DNA of 64,000 nucleotides from Tetradesmus obliquus (taxonomy: Eukaryota > Chlorophyta > Chlorophyceae > Sphaeropleales > Scenedesmaceae). The stretch lies in contig CP126206.1 of assembly GCA_030272155.1 (NCBI GenBank), forward strand, positions 3,206,001 to 3,270,000, in the 5' to 3' direction. Position 1 is the first letter of the stretch. The number at the start of each line of letters is the position of its first letter. The position numbers were made by a program, and so were the translations under genes. Of the stretch, positions 1-11,094 are shown in pieces. The notes under the pieces were generated by a model. The model searched no databases, was not told where the DNA came from, and saw nothing but the letters and a program-made list of their open reading frames with translations.

Positions 1-318
1 CAAACAGAGAAGAGCCAGCTTCCAGATGGGCCGCAGTACCCTGCTCAAGGTGAGGTTTTGGGGTTTTGATGTTTAGTCTGGCTTGTTCGAGGACTGGGCC
101 TGTTGGTGATGCAGGCAGAGCTCAGTCACGCAGTGTGGCAAACAGAGAGGAGCCTGCCTTTCAGATGGGCCGCAGCACCCTGCTCAAGGTGAGGTTGTTG
201 GTTTCATGGGTTCTATCAGGGTTTTGGAAGATTTGGGGTCATGCAGGCGGAGGCCATCCACAGTGTGGCCAACAGGGAGGAGCCAGCTTTCCAGATGGGC
301 CGCAGCACGCTGCTCAAG
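1..318 (+). repeat. Three tandem copies of an exon end with its donor (THOC2)
   Basis: The exon segment encoding NREEPAFQMGRSTLLK, each time followed by a GTGAGG or GTGAAC donor, ends at 49, 188 and 318. The spacing is about 130-140 bp and the segments between are intron-like. Only one copy is needed for the protein. Which copy is spliced cannot be told from sequence. Confidence 0.75.
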
Positions 319-502
319 GTGAACACATATCCTGAGTTACAGCAGCCAGGCTATCAGGTTGTCAGTTTGTTTGTGCACACGTGATAAGCAGGGGCTTACT
401 GGCTGTTCATTCAAGCTTCCTTGGCTGCAAAATGTAGCAGCTGCTGGTGCCGCTGGATGTGGTGATGGCTGATTTATAAACCTTCCGCCATTGCTTCTGT
501 TC

Positions 503-553
<51 letters not shown>

Positions 554-3500
554 CTGCAGGTGCTGACAGAAGGTTCCTCAGACCAGCAGCTGCTGGTGCC
601 GCTGGTGGTGGTGCTGGCTCAGCACCTGAAATGACTTGCTACTGCTGCTGCTGTCTGAAAACCACTGCGCAGTTGCTTACAGAGGGGTCCCCAGACCAGC
701 AGCTGCTCGTGCCGCTGGCTGTGTTGGTGGTTTATTTTTTCCAACCTTCCGCCATTGCTTCTGTTGTTGCTGCTGCTGCTGCAGGTGCTGACAGAAGGGT
801 CACCAGACCAGCAGCTGCTGGTGCCGCTGGCGGTGGTCATGGCTCAGCACCTGGACTGGAGCCTGTTCACGCTGCACACGCAGCACCTGAAGGAGCTGGC
901 GGAGCAGCATGATCGAGTGAACGAGATCTGCCAGCAGGTGTGTTACTCGTTATGTTGTTACATTGCATTGTTATATCATGTGTCGTTGGGCAGCACCTGG
1001 ACTGGAGCCTGTTCACGCTGCACACGCAGCACCTGAAGGAGCTGGCAGAGCAGCATGATCGAGTGAACGAGATCTGCCAGCAGGTGTGTTACGTGTTATG
1101 TTGTTACATTATGTTGTTACATGACATATTCGTGGGCAGCATCTGGACTGAAGTCTGTTTACGCTGCACACACATCATGATGCTGAAGCACTGCGTGCTC
1201 AAAGACCAGGAAATGAAACCCAACGATTATCACAGGCTGAAACACGGCTGCTGCTGCTGCTACTGCTGCAGTACATCATGATGCTGGAGCACTGCGTGCT
1301 CAAGGATCAAGAGATGGAGCTCAAAGACTACGCAGCAGCGCTGCCGCCACTGCACGTGCTTATCCGGCAGTATGGCGTTCACCCCGGCATCGCCTGGATG
1401 CTGTGGCGGCCCGTGGTGGCTGCGCTGGAGCCGCAGCTCATGGCACGACTCGAGGTGTGTTATATCATCTGATTATTATGTGTGCTTTGTTGCATTCTGC
1501 TGTGTGTTTCTGTGGTATGTATGGTGCGCACATTTGCATCACGGGACGTCGCACACCAATTGCATGCATCCCGTCAGTAACTCACAAGATGTCTGGAATC
1601 TTGACTGCTACAGGCGCGGGCGCTTGCTGCAGCAGCAGCAGCAGGCGAGGAGGGCGAAGAAGGCGAGGCAGAGGCACTGCCAGATGCGGCAGCAGCAGCA
1701 GCAGCAGCAGCAGATGGCAGCAGCAAGGCGCCTGCTGCTGCTGCTGATGGCGAGGAGGGGGAGCTGCCTGAGGAGGGAGAGGCCATGCAGGGAGCGGAGG
1801 GGCCAGGTGAGCGTTGCGTGCACAAAACATTTTTTATTATTTAGATCAAACTGGTTTAGAGCAAGCAATTTTGTTTTGTTGGCATCGCTGTATGGTTGAA
1901 TGCTCCCACTGCCAGAAGAGGGAGAGGCCGTGCAGGAATGGAGGGGCCATGTGGGTGATTTGCTCTTTGAAAAAAAACATGTCAAAAACAGCATCAGAAA
2001 CCATTTCTGTAGCAAATTATTTGCAATGACAGTTTGTTGGTCTTTTGCATTCACAACTGGTCATGTGTTGTCGTTGTATGGCTTGATTGCTCCCACTGCC
2101 GGAGGAGGGAGAGGCCATGCAGGGCGTGGAGCGGCCGGGTGGGTTGTTATTAAGCAAGCTTGCTTACAACACAGCATGAGCACCTGCATGGTTCTGCTAG
2201 GGACAGCGATGCAGTAGCCGCCAATCTGGCCCTGCCCTTTTCTATTTACATCACAGCCTATTCACAACACAGCCTCAACCGTTGTGCTGCTGCGTGGTGT
2301 GTGATACGCAGGCGCTGCCCGGGCTAGTGCTGCTGCTGCTGCAGCAGCAGCAGCGGCAGCAGCCGAGTCAGCCGCCAAGCTGGCCCTGCCGGACTCCAAA
2401 ACAGCATACACAATGCGGCGTCTATTTACTTAACCTGCTACATGCTGCGTGCTGTCTGGAATGTAGGGGCTGCGCGGGCCGGCGCTGCTGCAGCAGCAGC
2501 AGCAGCTGCGGCAGAGTCAGCCGCCAAGCTGGCTCTGCCTGTCAGCCTCGCTGACGTGGAGGGCAGCGTTGGACAAATCGATGAGGCGCTGTTTAAGACG
2601 CTGCGGGTGAGAGTCCTGGAATTTGGCATGCCCATAATCAACAAAACATTTGATCTGACCACAAAGCTACAATTCAGTCACCAAATCTTCTGCTCCCCTT
2701 GCTAATCCTCTTGCTGATGTGTTGCCTAGATGCGAGCTGTGTGCACTTGCATATCTGTCTGAGTCACAACTTAATGCACTCCTCTGCAGGCTGCCTTGGA
2801 ATAACATTTAGTCGGTTTGTGCCCCTGTGCCGCCTCTGCCGTCATGACAATGTCACATAACAACCAGGAGCCGCTGTACATCGCCTTCTGGAGCCTGCGG
2901 CCGGAGGAGATGCATGTGCCAACAGACATGTGAGCCCCAGCTTTGCTGCAGTCAACAGCAACTGCATGTTTAACTGTATAGACGCCGCGTGTCACAGCAA
3001 CCGACAAAACGTGCAGGCGCACAGAGACGCTATTGCTCCGTGCAGGCCCTTGCATTGCACATCATCCATTACTTTCATCTCTGCCCCTGCCTTTCTGTGC
3101 AAGCCCTGAAGTCTTCCTGCTGTTCATGCTGCTGCTACCGGCTGTTTGTTATTTTGTTAACGAACATGTCATGTAACAGTTATGACACCCGCATTGGCGA
3201 GATGGAGGCGTTCCTGCGCACCTCAGGCAAGGAAGCCAGTCAGCTGCAGAACAGCATCGACAGCGAGAGGAGGGGCCTGGAGCGGCTGCAGACAGCGCCA
3301 GTGCACGGCAGAGGCGGCCCCAGGGTGGGTTTCAGGGTAACGTTTCAGGGCTTTGTGTGTGAGGTCTGGGATCCTGGTGTGTCTTTGAAATCAGACAGCG
3401 AGAAGAGGGGCCTGGAGCGGCTGCAGACAGCGCCAGTGCATGGCAGAGGCGGCCCCAGGGTGGGTTTAAGGGGTGAGGTTTAAGGGCTCTCTGTGTGAGG

Positions 3501-6500
3501 TCTTGGATGCTTGAGTTTCGTCGAAATCAGACAGAGAGAAGCGGTGTTTGGAACGGCTGCAGACCGCCCCTGTGCACGGCAGGGGCGTCCCCAGGGTGGG
3601 TATTTGCTGTGTTTTGCTTTTGGTATAGGGTTTGGGGGTGCCATTGCGTGTTTTGCTTTTGGTATAGGGTTTGGGGGTGCCATTGCGTTCAGACAGCGAG
3701 AAGAGGGGCCTGGAGCGGCTGCAAACAGCCCCCGTGCACGGCAGAGGCGCACATATAGCCAGCGGAGTACCTAAACACTCCCGAAGTCATGTGGGAGTTT
3801 TGATTTTCAGTGGCTGGGAGTAGGCACCTACTCCCGCACCCCAACTCCCATGGAGTTGGGCCTGGAGTACCCCTGACTGGAGCACCCAGGAGTACTCCTA
3901 AAGTACTCCAAATTTGTTTTTAAACTCCAGGAAGTATGTGGGAGTACTCTGGGAGTACTTCGGGAGTGCTTCAGCACCATTCCCGCAGAACCCTCGACCT
4001 GCCTGGAGGACCACTCCGAAGTACTCCAGCTACTCCAGGCTGACCTCCAAACTCACGCGAGAGTGCAGATGCGCCGTTTGCGACAATAACAATAAGTTTC
4101 TATCATTCCGAACCTACATTCTTGTTCTGGCTGAGCTCACGCATTCGCCAAAAGTTCCTTCTGGGTAGCTTGACGTGGCAGTTCCTTCGGTGCACGCGCC
4201 TTTTAACAAACAAGCATCGACAAATATTGCAACGTGAACGATTGCACCGCGTGAGGGTGCAAAAGCCGAATTTTCTTCCCTCGGTCAACTCTATAGGCCC
4301 AGCTCGGTCACTGGTCAAACTCCCCACAAGAACAGCAGCTGCACCTCAGCACAGCAGTGCTCATGATCAGCATACACTGGAGGTAATCGAACGAACAGCT
4401 AAAAAGTGACATCAAACCCATACACAACAACAGGGACACGGTGCTGTTTTGTAGACTCGCAGTGAAGCAAGCAATTAGGTCTTGTCTGTCGGCGCCATGC
4501 TGTACACTGTACACCGCGGCAGTTGTGCAGCCAGCCAGCAGCAGCAGCAGCAGCGTGAGCACACGCCTCCTCCAGAAACATTAGACGCGACGTGCTGGGT
4601 TTGATTTAGGGTTCAGGGTGCAGGGTTTGGTTTAGGTGATGCGTGCAGGTGAGGGTTTAGGGTTTAGGGTATCAGTGCGGCGATGCGAGCGGAGCTAAAC
4701 CATAACCCTAGCCTCCTAAAACCCTAACCCTAACCCTAGGCCACTGCTAGGCCGTGCTTCCCTGTGGTGGTGTGCTGGCTCGGCCGCCCACAGCGGCCCT
4801 AACCCTAGGCCACTGCTAGGGTTTTAGGAGGCTAGGGTTATGGTTTAGCGTAGCCAGTACGCAGTTTAGGGTTCTGTGTGGGGTTTCGGTTTAGGTGATG
4901 CATGCAGGTGAGGGGTTTAGGGTAGTTTGCGGTGAAGGGTGCAGGGTCTGGTTTAGGTGATGCGTGTAGGCCTAAGCACCCAGGTGCTTTAGCTGCCCTC
5001 GCTTTCCGTTCATGCTGCACAACAATTGCACGCTATCAGAGCGTGCAAACAACATAGGGCTTGTTCATCTGAAGGCAAGCAGCAAATGACATTGTACATG
5101 CAGCAGCAGCAGTCGAGATGCAGCTACGCAGCATGCATGCCAGCTGATGACGCATCCTGCAGAAGATGCAGCAGGCAGTTGTGCTGCCCTCTGCTTGAAT
5201 GGGCTTGTGCTGTAGTGCGACAGAAATGTGCCATGCACCACTGCACAGTGCACTCATGTGTGCAACTCATACAGGATACACCGGGCACACGGCCTCAATA
5301 TGAAATAAACAAAGTGCTGTCGTGTATGCTGAAGTACTCGAGTGCTGTTCAGTGCAACCTGGTCAACAGTAGAACTACTTTTGATGTGGTGATTGGCACG
5401 CGCCAAGTGTCCTGCATTGAAAGCTACAACTACATATCTTCCCCTTTGTGATGTTAAGCAACGACGCCGCGCCGCTGGGCGGAAACCATCGCATCGCATA
5501 CTGCACGTGCACGATAAGTGAATGTCTGGCTGAAGTACAGCTGTTCACTCGGAATATATATTGACTTATAGCAATCACGTTGCTTTGAAATAATTTTAAT
5601 AAAATGCGAACGCTGGCTGACATGCTGAACTGCCTGGAGTAGCTGGAGTACTCCGGAGTGCTACTCCAGGGGCCTGCCTGGGTGAGTGCGGGCGGGAGTA
5701 GCGGGAGTACTCCGGAGTGCTACTCCAGGGCCGGTTAGTACTAGGCCAGTAACTGGAGTAGCTAGAGTACTCCGGAGTGCTACTCAGGGGGTTGGCTAGG
5801 GTAGGAGCCATCCCGGAGTAGCGGGAGTACTCCGGAGTGCTGCTCCAGGGGGGTAGGGTGTGTCTCTTGCTGGGAGTACTCCCTGGAGTAAAATGGGAGT
5901 CTTAAGGCACTCCGCTGGCTATATGTCCAGAGGCGGCCCCACGGTGGGTTTTAGGGTTGAGCACCTAGCATATAGGGTTTTAGGCTTTTGAGTTCAGCTG
6001 CAGAACAGCATCGACAGCAAGAAGAGGGGGCTGGAGCGGCTGCAGACAGCGCCAGTGCACGGCAGGGGCGGCCCCAGGGTGGGTTGTTTGTGTTTTGGTC
6101 TGGGGTGTTAGTCGTTGGGTCACTGGGGTATCAGCCTGTGGGTTTGGGTTGAGGTTCAGTCACTAGTCATTGGGATTGCAGTCTTCTTGTTGAGGACCTG
6201 GGGCCAGGCAAGGAGGCCAGCCAGCTGCCGAACTCGATCGACAGCGAGAAGAGGGGGCTGGAGCGGCTGCAGACCGCCCCCGTGCACGGCAGAGGCGGCC
6301 CCAGGGTGGGTATTTGTTGTGTTTTGCTTTTGGTATAGAGTTTGGGGCTGCCATTGCGTTCAGACAGCGAGAAGAGGGGCCAGGAGCGGCTGCAGACCGC
6401 CCCGGTGCATGGCAGAGGCGGCCCCAGGGTGGGTATTTGTTGTGTTTTGCTTTTGGTGTAAGGTTTTTGGGTGCCATTGTGTTCAGACAGCGAGAAGAAG

Positions 6501-9500
6501 GGGCTGGAGCGGCTGCGGACCGCGCCTGTGCACGGCAGGGGCGGCCCCAGGGTGGGTTTTACGGCTGAGGTTTTCTTTGTGTGGGCTTTGTGGCAACTCG
6601 TGTACAAGGACAGATTCACAGCTCAGGGTTTCAGACCTTGCTCAGTACACCGTGTCAGCTGGCCGAACTACTCCTTTACTGCCTCTGAATGACACGCCGC
6701 ATCTGCATTGCTGCCCTGCAGGACTTTGACCTGAACCGCATCATCGACAACATCACCGCCAAGCAGAACCAGCTGGCGGAGCTGGAGCGCAAGGCGGCAC
6801 ACTTCAAGGTGAGGGTTTGACATGGTTTTTAGGGCTTTGTGCTTGGGGTTTAGGGTTGTGGTGTGGAAGGAGAACATCACCGCCAGGCAGAACTAGCTGG
6901 CAGAGCTGGAGCGCAAGGCGGCACACTTCAAGGTGAGGGTTGTAACACATTTGAGGTTGAGGGCTCTGTGCTTGGGGTTTTGGCAGATCAATTCGTGCTT
7001 GAAAGTTGCATGCCATCTTTTTGTGTGTTGTGCGCTGCCCTGCAGGCTGTGCTGGTGCCGTTGAATGCAGAGCGCAACGAGCTGGTGGCTCGGCACCGGC
7101 ACCAGCCAGGATCCACACTGTTGTTGAATGCTCTTAGTCATCTCTTACCAGTATTATGTACTAGATGGTAACTAGTCGTTATGCCCGCTTTGTGCTGCGC
7201 TGCAGACCGTGCTGGGGCCGCTGCGTGCAGAGCGTGATGGGCTGGTGGCTCGGAATTGCATCGGCCAAGATCCACACTGTTGTTAAATGCACTTAGTCAT
7301 CTCTTATCAGTATATTGTATCAGATCACGACTAGATGATTTCCGCTTTGTGCTGCCATGCAGGCCGTGCTGGGCCCGCTGCGTGCGGAGCGTGATGGGCT
7401 GGTGGCGCGGCACAGGCAGGTGCTGAAGCGCATGGAGGCTGAGAAGGACACCTATATGGCAAAGGTGGGGGCGGTTGTTTTGCTTTCATTGGTGTCAACC
7501 TGTATCTGCAGCATGCCGATGTGATGCAGTAGTTGCCAGAGCTGGGTGGTGGCCAGCTACAAGCAGGTGCTCAAGCGCATGGAGGCGGAGAAGGACACCT
7601 ACATGGCCAAGGTGCGGTTCCTATCAGCTGATGTTGTCATTCCAACCACAACTATGTTATGTGGCGCTGCTGTCGCCATAACGAGCTGTTGGCGCGCCAC
7701 CGTCCGCTGCTGAAATGCTTCATTCCCAAACTTCCTGGTGCTTCTATCACGCAACTCACCCCCGTGCTTACACCTGGCATGTAGACCCTGTCACCTGCCC
7801 TGCAGAAACCGGTCGTCAAGCCGCTGGCGATTGCCTTCATCAGGCACTGCCTGGTGCCACGCCTCACGCTTGCATTCCTAAACCCCCTTGTGTGTGCAGA
7901 CCCCGTGTACCAACCTCAAACCTAATGCTACCCTGTGTAGATTTGTCCTGTTGTAATGCCTCTGAACCCTGCTGTTGGCCCTGCAGAAGCCTTTGGTGAA
8001 GCCGCTGGCCATTGCCTTCATCAGGCACTGCCTGGTGCCACAGCTCAAGCTCCCATTCCTTGTGCTAACCATACATTCTTATGCCTGAACCCTGCACTTG
8101 GCCCTGCAGAAGCCTGTGGTGAAGCCGCTGGCCATTGCCTTCATCAGGCACTGCCTGGTGCCTGGACACACTCACTCCTACAAATCCTGCACATGTGTCG
8201 ACATCGTGAAACAAACCCCAATGTTGACGTTCTGCTGAACTCTACATGATCCTTTCTTAAATCCTGCAGAAACCCGTGGTGAAGCCGCTGGCTATCGCCT
8301 TCATCAGGCACTGCCTGGTGCCGCGCCTCACGCGCAGCCTTGCTGACGCCACCTTCTGCCACCACTTCACAATGGCGCTGCACACCATGGACACGCCATA
8401 CTGGCCCGCAGCCTTCTTCTGGGACTACGTGAGTTGCAGTAGTGTTTCTTAGATATGTGGTATGCTGTGATGTGTGAGTTTGTCGCCATGCAACGTGCTT
8501 CAGCGTTTTTGTTGTGGAATTTGGTTTGTGGGCCACCTTCTGCCACCACTTCACGATGGCGCTGCACACCATGAATGCACCCTACTGGCCGGCAGCCTTC
8601 TTCTGGGACTATGTGAGTGACCCATGTTTTGAAACACTGTTTTCAGGCTTTTGATGGTGTGATCGTGTGATGGTACCCACAAAAATGCAGCAGTGTTTTT
8701 TTGCTGCATGTCTGTTTTGTGGGCCACCTTCTGCCACCACTTCACGATGGCGTTGTGCACCATGGACACGCCATACTGGCCCGCAGCCAACTTCTGGGAC
8801 ACGTGAGTTGCATTAGTTTTTGTTAGATATGTTTTATGCCTTCGAGGTGTGAGTTTTGTACAAATTGCATCAGCGTTTATGCATGGTATAGAAGAGCGGG
8901 TTCCTGGTGTAAATGCTGTTTGGTCTGCCATCTTCTGCAAGAGGAGGCCGATCAAGCGAATAACACCAGGAAGGCTGTCTCCTTCAGCACAATATGTATT
9001 TTTTCACCTTCTGCCACCACTTCACAATGCGCTGCACACAATTGCCGCGCCCTACTGGCCCGCAGCCTTTTTGTAAGACTATATGTGTGTTTTTTCTTTG
9101 TCTTGCAGGCGGTGACTGGCCTGACCAACATGATCCCAACAGTGACAGAGAAGGAGGCGCTCTGCGTGGGCGTGTTCCTCACGCTGCTGCTGCAGGACCT
9201 GCAGGTGAGTTTGACCGGGTTGACTAAGGTTTGACCAATGTTTGACCAGCGTTTGACAAATGTTTGACAACATCCAAAGTGTAGGAGTCAGCTGTACCTT
9301 GTGTGCTTGGTTGACCTATGTTTGACCAAGGGAGAACTTCACACTGTGCGTGCCCTATGCATTGACACTCAATGAACGTCAGCCTGCATTCCATGTGGAT
9401 GCTCTTAAACTTCTGCCCTGTTTATGCACTGTCCCTGCAGGTGTGGTACTTTGACGAGGCGCTACAAGTTGGACTGTGATCTAAACCCTAAACCCTAAAC

Positions 9501-11042
9501 CGCTCCTTTAGCACTTCTTCGTTACTCACTTGTCAGTCATTTTCCGCTTATATGTCACTCTTTTGTTGCCGCAGGTGTGGTACTTCGACGAGGCGCGCTA
9601 CAAGCGGGACTGCAATCAGCAGACCATGAAGTTCAGCGTGAGTGGCTGGCTGGTGTGACTGGTTCGGTCAGCGGTGAGGCAGGGTTTATTTGCAGGGTAT
9701 AAGGCAGGACTGCAACCAGCAGACTATGAAGTTCAGCGTGAGTGGCTGGCTGGTGTGACTTGGTTTGGTCAGCGGTCAGGCAGGGTTTATTTGCAGGGTT
9801 TAAGGCAGGACTGCAACCAGCAGACCATGAAGTTCAGCGTGAGTGGCTGGTGTGAATGAGCCCAGTCAGTGGTTGGGCAGGGTTACAGTTGTGGGATGTG
9901 AGTCGAGCCTACAGCCAGCAGACCATGGAGTTCAGTTTAAGCGGCTGGCTGGTGTGACTTGGTTCGGTCAGCCGTTCTTGCCACTTCTGCTTTTCTTTCT
10001 GTCCCTTCTGGCGCTGCTGCTACTGCTGATGCTGCTTTTGACCATGCACTTCAAAGTCGGCTTCTGCTTTTGTCCCGCGCTCTTGCTGTACTGTTGTTGC
10101 TGTGCAGGCCACCAACGCCACGCATGTCCACCTTTGCTCAGTTGCAGAAGCTGCTTAAAAAGTGGCAGATGGAACGGTTCGATCAGCGCACTTTTTCCTC
10201 AAAAGCGTACTTTGTCTGCTGTGTGTTTCAGCTGCCTTTGCCGTGACTTTGCCTTATGCTCTGCTGCTGCTGCCGCTGCTGCTATTTCCACACTGCAGGC
10301 CACCAACGCCACGCCTGCCACCTTTGCGCAGTTCCAGAAGCTGTTCAAGAAGTGGCAGACGGAGCTCTTCAAATCACTCAAGGGCTGCGCAGCAGGCGGC
10401 GAGTACCTGCAGAAGCGCAACGCGCTGCTCATCATGTCCAAGATGATCCAGGCAGCACCCGCAGACAAGCCGCCAGTGAGGGTTTGGACGGATCGTGGCT
10501 AGAATTTTGTCGTTGTGTGGGGTTCTTGATGAGGCGGTTGGCGAGGTCCTGCAGATGCGCAACGCACCGCTCATTATGTCCGAGATGATCCAGCTAGGAT
10601 GTATGTCTAGGCTGTCGCAGCCGGCTACTAAGTTTCTATGACGGTGAATGAGCAATGGTGCGCTGCTTGCTGCCAGGACAACCATACGCGCGCGTGGTCT
10701 GCCCATATGCTGCTGGCAGGTGTGGCGCCGTAACATGCTATCGTTGCCTTGTGCTGGCGCTGCTGCTGCTGCTGCTGCTGCAGCAGCAGACGTTCCCCAT
10801 ATGCAGCACGTATTGCGTTGAGAAGACAGAGGTGATGGAGGAGTCCCTCGTGCGTGATCTTTCCTTACTGCTGTTGCTGCTAATGCTGCTGCTGCTGCTG
10901 CTAATGCTGCTGCTGCTGCTGCTGCTGCAGATGTTCCCTGTGTACACCACGCACTGCGAGCAGATGAAGGAGGTGTGAGACGATTCCCCTCACACATGAA
11001 CATAGCACTCACTTCCATTGCTGCCGTGGCTGCTGCTTCTGT

Positions 11043-11094
<52 letters not shown>

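Larger units (their letters stand above)
3750..5927. mobile_element. Non-autonomous hAT-like DNA transposon inside THOC2, 8-bp target duplication
   Basis: An 8-bp direct repeat CAGAGGCG at 3742-3749 and 5928-5935 brackets the element. The left end reads CACATATAGCCAGCGGAGT. The right end, read on the other strand, is the same over 18 bases after the first base and stays alignable to about 31 bases (28 matching). An 8-bp TSD with short TIRs fits the hAT superfamily. Both subterminal zones are packed with GGAGTACTCC-type palindromes, a usual layout for transposase-binding repeats. No transposase domain is visible in any interior ORF, so it is probably non-autonomous. It interrupts a redundant exon copy rather than the main exon, so gene function could survive. 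Confidence 0.8.
3395..6555 (+). repeat. About eight copies of the RGLERLQTAPVHGRGGPR exon end (THOC2)
   Basis: The source exon is 3180-3324. Donor-side copies, each ending GGCGGCCCCAGG followed by GTGGGT, lie at about 3395-3454, 3527-3597, 3690-3749 (cut by a transposon and resuming at 5936), 5996-6080, 6213-6308, 6361-6429 and 6483-6555. Some copies keep an AG in front (TCAG at 6359 and 6482), but splicing there would put the copy out of frame. The copy at 5996 could be spliced in frame and would add a repeat to the protein. Flanking intron sequence is copied too, for example the phrase around TTTGCTTTTGGTAT. Confidence 0.8.

Noticed and set aside
4610-4980. True chromosome end (telomere)
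   Set aside because: The repeats are few, degenerate, in both orientations, and bracketed by a transposon inside a gene.
6869-6931. Second NITARQN...AAHFK exon as a coding exon
   Set aside because: It has an in-frame TAG after AAC, so it is a dead copy.
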